Of a stretch of DNA of 64,000 nucleotides, positions 11,095 to 24,182 are shown piece by piece (within the stretch, counting starts at the first letter, position 1; every line of letters begins with the position of its first letter). Origin of the DNA: Euonymus europaeus (Eukaryota > Streptophyta > Magnoliopsida > Celastrales > Celastraceae). The DNA lies in NCBI GenBank assembly GCA_963580455.1, contig OY756970.1, forward strand, positions 8,866,001 to 8,930,000. The letters run 5' to 3'. The notes below the pieces were generated by a model, which saw only the letters and a program-made list of their open reading frames with translations, was not told the origin of the DNA and searched no databases. The translations under genes and the position numbers were made by a program.

Positions 11095-12770
11095 GAGTTG
11101 AGCAACTTCGGACTATCAAAGTTGCTCGGTGTACACTTTTTATTGTTCTTCTATTTCAAATTTTACGAGGATAGACTTCCTAGATTATTTCGATGCCAAA
11201 ACCCCAACTATCAATGACAAATGGACAAAACCGTTAAAAGTTACTTCATAATGAGAGTTGAGCGATTCCAGACCATTAAAGTTGCTCGGTATACACTTTT
11301 TATTGTTCTTCTATGTCAAATTTCACGAGCATAAGCTTCCTAGATTATTTCGATGCGAAAACCCCAACTATCAATGACAAATGGACAAAACCGTTAAAAG
11401 CTACTTTATAGTGAGAGTTGAGCAACTTCGGACTATCAAAGTTGCTTGGTGTACACTTTGTATTGTTCTTCTTTTTCAAATTTTACGAGTATAAGCTTCC
11501 TAGATTATTTCGATTCCAAAACCCCAACTTTCTATGACAAAGGGACAAAACCTTTTAAAGCTCCTCCATAGAGTGAGTTGAGCAACTTCGGACTATCAAA
11601 GTTGCTCGGTGTACACTTTTTATTGTTCTTCTATGTCAAATTTCCCGAGCATAAGCTTCATAGAATATTTTGATGCCAAAACCCCAACTTTCTATGACAA
11701 ATGGACAAAACCGTTTAAAGCTCATCTATAGAGTGAGTTGAGCAACTACTGACTATCAAAGATGCTCGGTGTACACTTTTTATTGTTCTTCGATGTCAAA
11801 TTTCACGAGAATAAGCTTCCTAGATTATTTCGATGCAAAACCCCAACTTTCTATGACAAATGGACAAAACCATTTAAAGCTTCTGTATAGAGTGAGTTGA
11901 GCAACTACGGACTATCAAAGTTGCTTAGTGTACAATTTTTATTGTTCTTCTATGTCAAATTTTACGAGTATAAGCTTCCTAGATTATTTCGATGCCAAAA
12001 CCCCAACTTTCTATGACAAAGGGACAAAACCGTTTAAAGCTCCTCCATAGAGTGAGTTGAGCAACTTCGGGCTATCAAAGTTGCTCGGTGTACACTTTTT
12101 ATTGTTCTTCTATGTCAAATTTGACGAGTATAAGCTTCCTAGATTATTTCGATGCCAAAGCCCCAACTTTCTATGACAAATGGACAAAACCGTTTAAAGA
12201 ACCTCCATAGAGTGAGTTGAGCAGCTACGGACTATCAAAGTTGCTCGGTCTACACTTTTTATTGTTCTTCTATGTCAAATTTTACGAGTATAAGCTTTCT
12301 GGATTATTTCGATGCCAAAATCCCAACTTTCTATGAACAATGGACAAAACCGTTTAAAGCTCCTCCATAGAGTGAGTTGAGCAACGTCGGACTATCAAAG
12401 TTGCTCCGTGTACACCTTTTATTGTTCTTCTATGTCAAATTTCACGAGCATAAGCTTCATAGATTATTTTGATGCCAAAACCCCAACTTTCTATGACAAA
12501 TGGACAAAACCGTTTAAAGCTCCTCTATAGAGTGAGTTGAGCAACTACAGACTATCAAAGTTGCTCGGTGTACACTTTTTATTGTTCTTCGATGTCAAAT
12601 TTCACGAGCATAAGCTTCCTAGATTATTTCGATGCCAAAATCCCAACTTTCTATGACAAATGGACAAAACCATTTAAAGCTTCTCTATAGAGTGAGTTGA
12701 GCAACTACGGAGTATCAAAGTTGCTTAGTGTACACTTTTTATTGTTCTTCTATGTCAAATTTTACGAGTA
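11095..12770 (+). repeat. 12-monomer tandem duplication, copy 2 (truncated, about 1.7 kb)
   Basis: This is the second copy of the block starting at 9180. It keeps the one-base loss at gatgcaaaacc (near 11835). It follows copy 1 until about 12,775, where copy 1 has gcttcctagattatttcgattcc and copy 2 has gcttcatagattattttgatgcc. The one-base loss near 11835 is the last length change in the window. Confidence 0.82.
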
Positions 12771-13391
12771 TAAGCTTCATAGATTATTTTGATGCCAAAA
12801 CCCCAACTTTCTATGACAAATGGAAAAAACCGTTTAAAGCTCCTCCATAGAGTGAGTTGAGCAACTACGGACTATCAAAGTTGCTCGGTGTACACTTTTT
12901 ATTGTTCTTCTATGTCAAATTTTACGAGTATAAGCTTCCTAGATTATTTCGATGCCAAAACCCCAACTTTCTATGACAAATGGACAAAACCGTTTAAAGC
13001 TCCTCCATAGAGTGAGTTGAGCAATGTCGGACTATCAAAGTTGCTCCGTGTACACTTTTTATTGTTCTTCTATGTCAAATTTCACGAGCATAAGCTTCCT
13101 AGATTATTTCGATGTGAAAACCCCAACTATCAATGACAAATGGACAAAACCGTTAAAAGCTACTTCATAGTGAGAGTTGAGCAACTTCGAACTATCAAAG
13201 TTGCTCGATGTACACTTTTTATTGTTCTTCTATTTCAAATTTTATGAGGATAAGCTACCTAGATTATTTCGATGCCAAAACCCCAACTATCAATGACAAA
13301 TGGACAAAACCGTTAAAAGTTACTTCATAGTGAGAGTTGAGCGATTCCGGACCATTAAAGTTGCTCGGTGTGCACTTTTTATTGTTCTTCT
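12771..13391 (+). repeat. Transitional satellite: type 5, bridge type 1, then types 6 and 7
   Basis: About four monomers. The type 1 unit with gcaatgtcgg (13021) ends with gcttcctagattatttcgatgtg rather than the usual gcttcatagattattttgatgcc, and leads into class B units starting at about 13153 and 13313. This bridge form of type 1 precedes most class B runs across the window. Confidence 0.8.
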
Positions 13392-16300
13392 ATGTCAAAT
13401 TTCACGAGCATAAGCTTCCTAGATTATTTCGATGCGAAAACCCCAACTATCAATGACAAATGGACAAAACCGTTAAAAGCTACTTCATAGTGAGAGTCGA
13501 GCAATTCCGGACCACCAAAGTTGCTCGGTGTACACTTTTTATTGTTCTTCTATGTCAAATTTCCCGAGCATAAGCTTCATAGATTATTTTGATGCCAAAA
13601 CCCCATTTTTCTATGACAAATGTACAAAACCATTTAAAGCTCATCTATAGAGTGAGTTGAGCAACTACAGACTATCAAAGTTGCTCGGTGTACACTTTTT
13701 ATTGTTCTTCGATGTCAAATTTCACGAGCATAAGCTTCCTAGATTATTTCGATGCCAAAACCCCAACTTTCTATGACTAATGGACAAAACCATTTAAAGC
13801 TTCTGTATAGAGTGAGTTGAGCAACTACGGACTATCAAAGTTGCTTAGTGTACACTTTTTATTGTTCTTCTATGTCAAATTTTATGAGTATAAGCTTCCT
13901 AGATTATTTCGATGCCAAACCCCCAACTTTCTATGACAAAAGGACAAAACCGTTTAAAGCTCCTCCATAGAGTGAGTTGAGCAACTTCGGACTATCAAAG
14001 TTTCTCGGTGTACACTTTTTATTGTTCTTCTATGTCAAATTTGACGAGTATAAGCTTCCAAGATTATTTCGATGCCAAAACCCCAACTTTCTATGACAAA
14101 TGGACAAAACCGTTTAAAGTTCCTCCATAGAGTGAGTTGAGCAACTACGGACTATCAAAGTTGCTCGGTGTACACTTTTTATTATTCTTCTATGTCAAAT
14201 TTTACGAGTATAAGCTTCCTAGATTATTTCGATGCCAAAACCCCAACTTTCTATGAGAAATGGACAAAACCGTTTAAAGCTCCTCCATAGAGTGAGTTGA
14301 CCAACGTCGGACTATCAAAGTTGCTCCGTGTACACTTTTTATTGTTCTTCTATGTCAAATTTCACGAGCATAAGCTTCCTAGATTATTTCGATGCGAAAA
14401 CCCCAACTATCAATGACAAATGTACAAAACCGTTAAAAGCTACTTCATAGTGAGAGTTGAGCAACTTCGGACTATAAAAGTTGCTCGGTGTACACTTTTT
14501 ATTGTTCTTCTATTTCAAATTTTACGAGCATAAACTTCCTAGATTATTTCGATGCCAAAACCCCAACTATCAATGACAAATGGACAAAACCGTTTAAAAC
14601 TCCTCCATAGAGTGAGTTGAGCAACGTCGGACTATCAAAGTTGCTCCGTGTACACTTTTTATTGTTCTTCTATGTCAAATTTTACGAGTATAAGCTTCCT
14701 AGATTATTTCGATGCCAAAACCTCAACTTTCTATGACAAATGGACAAAACCGTTTAAAGCTCCTCCATAGAGTGAGTTGAGCAACGTCGGACTATCAAAG
14801 TTGCTCCGTGTACACTTTTTATTGTTCTTCTATGTCAAATTTCACGAGCATAAGCTTCACAGATTATTTTGATGCCAAAACCCCAACTTTCTATGACAAA
14901 TGGACAAAACCGTTTAAAGCTCCTCTATAGAGTGAGTTGAGCAACTACAGACTATCAAAGTTGCTCGGTGTACACTTTTTATTGTTCTTCGATGTCAAAT
15001 TTCACGAGCATAAGCTTCCTAGATTATTTCGATGCCAAAACCCCAACTTTCTATGACAAATGGACAAAACCATTTAAAGCTTCTGTATAGAGTGAGTTGA
15101 GCAACTACGGACAATCAAAGTTGCTTAGTATACACTTTTTATTGTTCTTCTATGTCAAATTTTACGAGTATAAGCTTCCTAGATTATTTCGATGCCAAAA
15201 CCCCAACTTTCTATGACAAAGGGACAAAACCGTTTAAAGCTCCTCCATAGAGTGAGTTGAGCAACTTCGGACTATCAAAGTTGCTCGGTGTACACTTTTT
15301 ATTGTTCTTCTATGTCAAATTTGACAAGTATAAGCTTCCTAGATTATTTCGATGCCAAAATCCCAACTTTCTATGACAAATGGACAAAACCGTTTAAAGC
15401 TCCTCCATAGAGTGAGTTGAGCAACTACGGACTATCAAAGTTGCTCGGTGTACACTTTTTATTGTTCTTCTATGTCAAATTTTACGAGTATAAACTTCCT
15501 AGATTATTTCGATGCCAAAACCCCAACTTTCTATGACAAATGGAGAAAACCGTTTAAAGCTCCTCCATAGAGTGAGTTGAGCAATGTCGGACTATCAAAG
15601 TTGCTCCGTGTACACTTTTTATTGTTCTTCTATGTCAAATTTCACGAGCATAAGCTTCCTAGATTATTTCGATGCGAAAACCCCAACTATTAATGACAAA
15701 TGGACAAAACCGTTAAAAGCTACTTCATAGTGAGAGTTGAGCAACTTCAGACTATCAAAGTTGCTCGGTGTACACTTTTTATTGTTCTTCTATTTCAAAT
15801 TTTACGAGGATAAGCTACCTAGATTATTTCGATGCCAAAACCCCAACTATCAATGACAAATGGACAAAACCGTTAAAAGTTACTTCATAGTGAGAGTTGA
15901 GCGATTCCGGACCATTAAAGTTGCTCGGTATACACTTTTTATTGTTCTTCTATGTCAAATTTCACGAGCATAAGCTTCCTAGATTATTTCGATGCGAAAA
16001 CCCCAACTATCAATGACAAATGGACAAAACCGTTAAAAGCTACTTCATAGTGAGAGTTGAGCAATTCCGGACCACCAAAGTTGCTCGGTGTACACTTTTT
16101 ATTGTTCTTCTATTTCAAATTTTACGAGGATAAACTTCCCAGATTATTTCGATGCCAAAACCCCAACTATCAATGACAAATGGACAAAACCGTTAAAAGT
16201 TACTTCATAGTGAGAGTTGAGCGATTCCAGACCATTAAAGTTGCTCGGTATACACTTTTTATTGTTCTTCTATGTCAAATTTCACGAGCATAAGCTTCCT

Positions 16301-18031
16301 AGATTATTTCGATGCGAAAACCCCAACTATCAATGACAAATGGAAAAAACCGTTAAAAGCTACTTTATAGTGAGAGTTGAGCGATTCCGGACCATTAAAG
16401 TTGCTCGGTATACACTTTTTATTGTTCTTCTATGTCAAATTTCACGAGCATAAGCTTCCTAGATTATTTCGATGCGAAAACCCCAACTATCAATGACAAA
16501 TGGACAAAACCGTTAAAAGCTACTTCATAGTGAGAGTTGAGCAATTCCGGACCACCAAAGTTGCTCGGTGTACACTTTTTATTGTTCTTCTATTTCAAAT
16601 TTTACGAGGATAAACTTCTCAGATTATTTCGATGCCAAAACCCCAACTATCAATGACAAATGGACAAAACCGTTAAAAGTTACTTCATAGTGAGAGTTGA
16701 GCGATTCCAGACCATTAAAGTTGCTCGGTATACACTTTTTATTGTTCTTCTATGTCAAATTTCACGAGTATAAGCTTCCTAGATTATTTCGATGCCAAAA
16801 CCCCAACTTTCTATGACAAAGAGACAAAACCGTTTAAAGCTCCTCCATAGAGTGAGTTGAGCAACTTCGGACTATCAAAGTTACTCGGTGTACACTTTTT
16901 ATTGTTCTTCTATGTCAAATTTCCCGAGCATAAGCTTCATAGAATATTTTGATGCCAAAACCCCAACTTTCTATGACAAATGGACAAAACCGTTTAAAGC
17001 TCATCTATAGAGTGAGTTGAGCAACAACAGACTATCAAAGTTGCTCGGTGTACACTTTTTATTGTTCTTCGATGTCAAATTTCACGAGCATAAGCTTTCT
17101 AGATTATTTCGATGCCAAAACCTCAACTTTCTATGACAAATGGACAAAACCATTTAAAGCTTCTGTATAGAGTGTGTTGAGCAACTATGGACTATCAAAG
17201 TTGCTTAGTGTACACTTTTTATTGTTCTTCTATGTCAAATTTTACGAGTATAAGCTTCCTAGATTATTTCGATGACAAAACCCCAACTTTCTATGACAAA
17301 GGGACAAAACCGTTTAAAGCTCCTCCATAGAGTGAGTTGAGCAACTTCGGACTATCAAAGTTGCTCGGTGTACACTTTTTATTGTTCTTCCATGTCAAAT
17401 TTGACGAGTATAAGCTTCCTAGATTATTTCGATGCCAAAACCCCAACTTTCTATGACAAATGGAGAAAACCGTTTAAAGCTCCTCCATAGAGTGAGTTGA
17501 GCAACTACAAACTATCAAAGTTGCTCGGTGTACACTTTTTATTGTTCTTCTATGTCAAATTTTACGAGTATAAGCTTCCTAGATTATTTCGATGCCAAAA
17601 CCCCAACTTTCTATGACAAAGGGACAAAACCGTTTAAAGCTCCTCCATAGAGTGAGTTGAGCAACTACGGACTATCAAAGTTGCTTAGTGTACACTTTTT
17701 ATTGTTCTTCTATTTCAAATTTTACGAGGATAAACTTCCTAGATTATTTCGATGCCAAAACCCCAACTATCAATGACAAATGGACAAAACCGTTAAAAGT
17801 TACTTCATAGTGAGAGTTGAGCGATTCCAGACCATTATAGTTGCTCGGTATACACTTTTTATTGTTCTTCTATGTCAAATTTCACGAGCATAAGCTTCAT
17901 AGAATATTTTGATGCCAAAACCCCAACTTTCTATGACAAAGGGACAAAACCGTTTAAAGCTCCTCCATAGAGTGAGTTGATCAAATACAGACTATCAAAG
18001 TTGCTCGGTGTACACTTTTTATTGTTCTTCG
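13392..18031 (+). repeat. 29-monomer (4,640 bp) segmental tandem duplication, copy 1
   Basis: Every private variant in this block recurs exactly 4,640 bp to the right: tgagagtcga (13491/18131), ccccatttttc (13601/18241), gatgccaaacccc (about 13911/18551), actataaaag (14471/19111), ttgcttagtatac (15121/19761), gatgacaaaa (17271/21911) and accattatag (17831/22471). By eye I found only two substitutions between copies (14120 t against 18760 c; 16619 t against 21259 c). The left limit is the mismatch at 13391 against 18031. The block mixes classes A and B and so is itself built from several smaller HORs. Confidence 0.93.
15713..16832 (+). repeat. Longest class B run: seven consecutive class B monomers
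   Basis: Seven successive units start with gttaaaag (15713, 15873, 16033, 16193, 16353, 16513, 16673) before class A returns at 16833. Within the run a 480 bp, three-unit set (type 8/6 hybrid, type 7, type 7/8) recurs: gcaattccggaccacc followed by tatttcaaat and aggataaacttc appears near 16061 and near 16541. The same run is present in the second 4,640 bp copy. Elsewhere class B occurs in groups of one to three. Confidence 0.87.
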
Positions 18032-21000
18032 ATGTCAAATTTCACGAGCATAAGCTTCCTAGATTATTTCGATGCGAAAACCCCAACTATCAATGACAAA
18101 TGGACAAAACCGTTAAAAGCTACTTCATAGTGAGAGTCGAGCAATTCCGGACCACCAAAGTTGCTCGGTGTACACTTTTTATTGTTCTTCTATGTCAAAT
18201 TTCCCGAGCATAAGCTTCATAGATTATTTTGATGCCAAAACCCCATTTTTCTATGACAAATGTACAAAACCATTTAAAGCTCATCTATAGAGTGAGTTGA
18301 GCAACTACAGACTATCAAAGTTGCTCGGTGTACACTTTTTATTGTTCTTCGATGTCAAATTTCACGAGCATAAGCTTCCTAGATTATTTCGATGCCAAAA
18401 CCCCAACTTTCTATGACTAATGGACAAAACCATTTAAAGCTTCTGTATAGAGTGAGTTGAGCAACTACGGACTATCAAAGTTGCTTAGTGTACACTTTTT
18501 ATTGTTCTTCTATGTCAAATTTTATGAGTATAAGCTTCCTAGATTATTTCGATGCCAAACCCCCAACTTTCTATGACAAAAGGACAAAACCGTTTAAAGC
18601 TCCTCCATAGAGTGAGTTGAGCAACTTCGGACTATCAAAGTTTCTCGGTGTACACTTTTTATTGTTCTTCTATGTCAAATTTGACGAGTATAAGCTTCCA
18701 AGATTATTTCGATGCCAAAACCCCAACTTTCTATGACAAATGGACAAAACCGTTTAAAGCTCCTCCATAGAGTGAGTTGAGCAACTACGGACTATCAAAG
18801 TTGCTCGGTGTACACTTTTTATTATTCTTCTATGTCAAATTTTACGAGTATAAGCTTCCTAGATTATTTCGATGCCAAAACCCCAACTTTCTATGAGAAA
18901 TGGACAAAACCGTTTAAAGCTCCTCCATAGAGTGAGTTGACCAACGTCGGACTATCAAAGTTGCTCCGTGTACACTTTTTATTGTTCTTCTATGTCAAAT
19001 TTCACGAGCATAAGCTTCCTAGATTATTTCGATGCGAAAACCCCAACTATCAATGACAAATGTACAAAACCGTTAAAAGCTACTTCATAGTGAGAGTTGA
19101 GCAACTTCGGACTATAAAAGTTGCTCGGTGTACACTTTTTATTGTTCTTCTATTTCAAATTTTACGAGCATAAACTTCCTAGATTATTTCGATGCCAAAA
19201 CCCCAACTATCAATGACAAATGGACAAAACCGTTTAAAACTCCTCCATAGAGTGAGTTGAGCAACGTCGGACTATCAAAGTTGCTCCGTGTACACTTTTT
19301 ATTGTTCTTCTATGTCAAATTTTACGAGTATAAGCTTCCTAGATTATTTCGATGCCAAAACCTCAACTTTCTATGACAAATGGACAAAACCGTTTAAAGC
19401 TCCTCCATAGAGTGAGTTGAGCAACGTCGGACTATCAAAGTTGCTCCGTGTACACTTTTTATTGTTCTTCTATGTCAAATTTCACGAGCATAAGCTTCAC
19501 AGATTATTTTGATGCCAAAACCCCAACTTTCTATGACAAATGGACAAAACCGTTTAAAGCTCCTCTATAGAGTGAGTTGAGCAACTACAGACTATCAAAG
19601 TTGCTCGGTGTACACTTTTTATTGTTCTTCGATGTCAAATTTCACGAGCATAAGCTTCCTAGATTATTTCGATGCCAAAACCCCAACTTTCTATGACAAA
19701 TGGACAAAACCATTTAAAGCTTCTGTATAGAGTGAGTTGAGCAACTACGGACAATCAAAGTTGCTTAGTATACACTTTTTATTGTTCTTCTATGTCAAAT
19801 TTTACGAGTATAAGCTTCCTAGATTATTTCGATGCCAAAACCCCAACTTTCTATGACAAAGGGACAAAACCGTTTAAAGCTCCTCCATAGAGTGAGTTGA
19901 GCAACTTCGGACTATCAAAGTTGCTCGGTGTACACTTTTTATTGTTCTTCTATGTCAAATTTGACAAGTATAAGCTTCCTAGATTATTTCGATGCCAAAA
20001 TCCCAACTTTCTATGACAAATGGACAAAACCGTTTAAAGCTCCTCCATAGAGTGAGTTGAGCAACTACGGACTATCAAAGTTGCTCGGTGTACACTTTTT
20101 ATTGTTCTTCTATGTCAAATTTTACGAGTATAAACTTCCTAGATTATTTCGATGCCAAAACCCCAACTTTCTATGACAAATGGAGAAAACCGTTTAAAGC
20201 TCCTCCATAGAGTGAGTTGAGCAATGTCGGACTATCAAAGTTGCTCCGTGTACACTTTTTATTGTTCTTCTATGTCAAATTTCACGAGCATAAGCTTCCT
20301 AGATTATTTCGATGCGAAAACCCCAACTATTAATGACAAATGGACAAAACCGTTAAAAGCTACTTCATAGTGAGAGTTGAGCAACTTCAGACTATCAAAG
20401 TTGCTCGGTGTACACTTTTTATTGTTCTTCTATTTCAAATTTTACGAGGATAAGCTACCTAGATTATTTCGATGCCAAAACCCCAACTATCAATGACAAA
20501 TGGACAAAACCGTTAAAAGTTACTTCATAGTGAGAGTTGAGCGATTCCGGACCATTAAAGTTGCTCGGTATACACTTTTTATTGTTCTTCTATGTCAAAT
20601 TTCACGAGCATAAGCTTCCTAGATTATTTCGATGCGAAAACCCCAACTATCAATGACAAATGGACAAAACCGTTAAAAGCTACTTCATAGTGAGAGTTGA
20701 GCAATTCCGGACCACCAAAGTTGCTCGGTGTACACTTTTTATTGTTCTTCTATTTCAAATTTTACGAGGATAAACTTCCCAGATTATTTCGATGCCAAAA
20801 CCCCAACTATCAATGACAAATGGACAAAACCGTTAAAAGTTACTTCATAGTGAGAGTTGAGCGATTCCAGACCATTAAAGTTGCTCGGTATACACTTTTT
20901 ATTGTTCTTCTATGTCAAATTTCACGAGCATAAGCTTCCTAGATTATTTCGATGCGAAAACCCCAACTATCAATGACAAATGGAAAAAACCGTTAAAAGC

Positions 21001-22671
21001 TACTTTATAGTGAGAGTTGAGCGATTCCGGACCATTAAAGTTGCTCGGTATACACTTTTTATTGTTCTTCTATGTCAAATTTCACGAGCATAAGCTTCCT
21101 AGATTATTTCGATGCGAAAACCCCAACTATCAATGACAAATGGACAAAACCGTTAAAAGCTACTTCATAGTGAGAGTTGAGCAATTCCGGACCACCAAAG
21201 TTGCTCGGTGTACACTTTTTATTGTTCTTCTATTTCAAATTTTACGAGGATAAACTTCCCAGATTATTTCGATGCCAAAACCCCAACTATCAATGACAAA
21301 TGGACAAAACCGTTAAAAGTTACTTCATAGTGAGAGTTGAGCGATTCCAGACCATTAAAGTTGCTCGGTATACACTTTTTATTGTTCTTCTATGTCAAAT
21401 TTCACGAGTATAAGCTTCCTAGATTATTTCGATGCCAAAACCCCAACTTTCTATGACAAAGAGACAAAACCGTTTAAAGCTCCTCCATAGAGTGAGTTGA
21501 GCAACTTCGGACTATCAAAGTTACTCGGTGTACACTTTTTATTGTTCTTCTATGTCAAATTTCCCGAGCATAAGCTTCATAGAATATTTTGATGCCAAAA
21601 CCCCAACTTTCTATGACAAATGGACAAAACCGTTTAAAGCTCATCTATAGAGTGAGTTGAGCAACAACAGACTATCAAAGTTGCTCGGTGTACACTTTTT
21701 ATTGTTCTTCGATGTCAAATTTCACGAGCATAAGCTTTCTAGATTATTTCGATGCCAAAACCTCAACTTTCTATGACAAATGGACAAAACCATTTAAAGC
21801 TTCTGTATAGAGTGTGTTGAGCAACTATGGACTATCAAAGTTGCTTAGTGTACACTTTTTATTGTTCTTCTATGTCAAATTTTACGAGTATAAGCTTCCT
21901 AGATTATTTCGATGACAAAACCCCAACTTTCTATGACAAAGGGACAAAACCGTTTAAAGCTCCTCCATAGAGTGAGTTGAGCAACTTCGGACTATCAAAG
22001 TTGCTCGGTGTACACTTTTTATTGTTCTTCCATGTCAAATTTGACGAGTATAAGCTTCCTAGATTATTTCGATGCCAAAACCCCAACTTTCTATGACAAA
22101 TGGAGAAAACCGTTTAAAGCTCCTCCATAGAGTGAGTTGAGCAACTACAAACTATCAAAGTTGCTCGGTGTACACTTTTTATTGTTCTTCTATGTCAAAT
22201 TTTACGAGTATAAGCTTCCTAGATTATTTCGATGCCAAAACCCCAACTTTCTATGACAAAGGGACAAAACCGTTTAAAGCTCCTCCATAGAGTGAGTTGA
22301 GCAACTACGGACTATCAAAGTTGCTTAGTGTACACTTTTTATTGTTCTTCTATTTCAAATTTTACGAGGATAAACTTCCTAGATTATTTCGATGCCAAAA
22401 CCCCAACTATCAATGACAAATGGACAAAACCGTTAAAAGTTACTTCATAGTGAGAGTTGAGCGATTCCAGACCATTATAGTTGCTCGGTATACACTTTTT
22501 ATTGTTCTTCTATGTCAAATTTCACGAGCATAAGCTTCATAGAATATTTTGATGCCAAAACCCCAACTTTCTATGACAAAGGGACAAAACCGTTTAAAGC
22601 TCCTCCATAGAGTGAGTTGATCAAATACAGACTATCAAAGTTGCTCGGTGTACACTTTTTATTGTTCTTCG
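18032..22671 (+). repeat. 29-monomer (4,640 bp) segmental tandem duplication, copy 2
   Basis: This is the near-identical copy of 13392-18031. The 44 bases 13392-13435, 18032-18075 and 22672-22715 are identical, so the crossover lies somewhere inside them. The first difference beyond is g at 18076 against c at 22716. An in-register junction inside a homologous stretch fits unequal crossover or break-induced replication between sister arrays. Confidence 0.93.
20353..21472 (+). repeat. Seven-unit class B run, second copy
   Basis: This is the counterpart of 15713-16832 at offset 4,640, with the same seven unit starts. The only difference seen inside the run is at 21259 (c; t at 16619). Confidence 0.87.
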
Positions 22672-24182
22672 ATGTCAAATTTCACGAGCATAAGCTTCCT
22701 AGATTATTTCGATGCCAAAACCCCAACTTTCTATGACAAATGGACAAAACCATTTAAAGCTTCTGTATAGAGTGAGTTGAGCAACTATGGACTATCAAAG
22801 TTGCTTAGTGTACACTTTTTATTGTTCTTCTATGTCAAATTTTACGAGTATAAGCTTCCTAGATTATTTCGATGCCAAAACCCCAACTTTCTATGGCAAA
22901 GGGACAAAATCGTTTAAAGCTCCTCCATAGAGTGAGTTGAGCAACTTCGGACTATCAAAGTTGCTCGGTGTACACTTTTTATTGTTCTTCCATGTCAAAT
23001 TGAACGAGTATAAGCTTCATAGAATATTTTGATGCCAAAACCCCAACTTTCTATGACAAATGGACAAAACCGTTTAAAGCTCATCTATAGAGTGAGTTGA
23101 GCAACTTCGGACTATCAAAGTTGCTCGGTGTACACTTTGTATTGTTCTTCGATGTCAAATTTCATGAGCATAAGCTTCCTAGATTATTTCGATGCCAAAA
23201 CCCCAACTTTCTATGACAAATGGACAAAACCGTTTAAAGCTCATCTATATAGTGAGTTGAGCAAATACAGACTATCAAAGTTGCTCGGTGTACACTTTTT
23301 ATTGTTCTTCGATGTCAAATTTCACGAGCATAAGCTTCCTAGATTATTTCGATGCCAAAACCCCAACTTTCTATGACAAATGGACAAAACCATTTAAAGC
23401 TTCTGTATAGAGTGAGTTGAGCAAATACAGACTATCAAAGTTGCTTAGTGTACACTTTTTATTGTTCTTCGATGTCAAATTTCACGAGCATAAGCTTCCT
23501 AGATTATTTCGATGCCAAAACCCCAACTTTCTATGACAAATGGACAAAACCGTTTAAAGCTCATCTATATAGTGAGTTGAGCAAATACAGACTATCAAAG
23601 TTGCTCGGTGTACACTTTTTATTGTTCTTCGATGTCAAATTTCACGAGCATAAGCTTCCTAGATTATTTCGATGCCAAAACCCCAACTTTCTATGACAAA
23701 TGGACAAAACCATTTAAAGCTTCTGTATAGAGTGAGTTGAGCAACTATGGACTATCAAAGTTGCTTAGTGTACACTTTTTATTGTTCTTCTATGTCAAAT
23801 TTTATGAGTATAAGCTTCCTAGATTATTTCGATGCCAAAACCCCAACTTTCTATGACAAAGGGACAAAATCGTTTAAAGCTCCTCCATAGAGTGAGTTGA
23901 GCAACTTCGGATTATCAAAGTTGCTCGGTGTACACTTTTTATTGTTCTTCCATGTCAAATTTGACGAGTATAAGCTTCCTAGATTATTTCGATGCCAAAA
24001 CCCCAACTTTCTATGACAAATGGAGAAAACCGTTTAAAGCTCCTCCATAGAGTGAGTTGAGCAACAACGGACTATCAAAGTTGCTCGGTGTACACTTTTT
24101 ATTGTTCTTCTATGTCAAATTTTACGAGTATAAGCTTCCTAGATTATTTCGATGCCAAAACCCCAACTTTCTATGACAAATG
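22672..24182 (+). repeat. Mixed class A array with a local 320 bp dimer duplication
   Basis: The dimer starting at 23223 (variant tcatctatatagtgag with gcaaatacag) recurs at 23543, 320 bp later. The 22743-23062 segment resembles 23703-24022, 960 bp later, sharing gcaactatgg and gggacaaaatcg. The unit at 23383 begins as type 3, takes the gcaaatacag middle, then has gcttagtg of type 3 and gatgtcaaat of type 2, so it is a patchwork. Loss of the usual tag stop in tcatctatat is why two spurious 82-codon frames open here. Confidence 0.82.
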
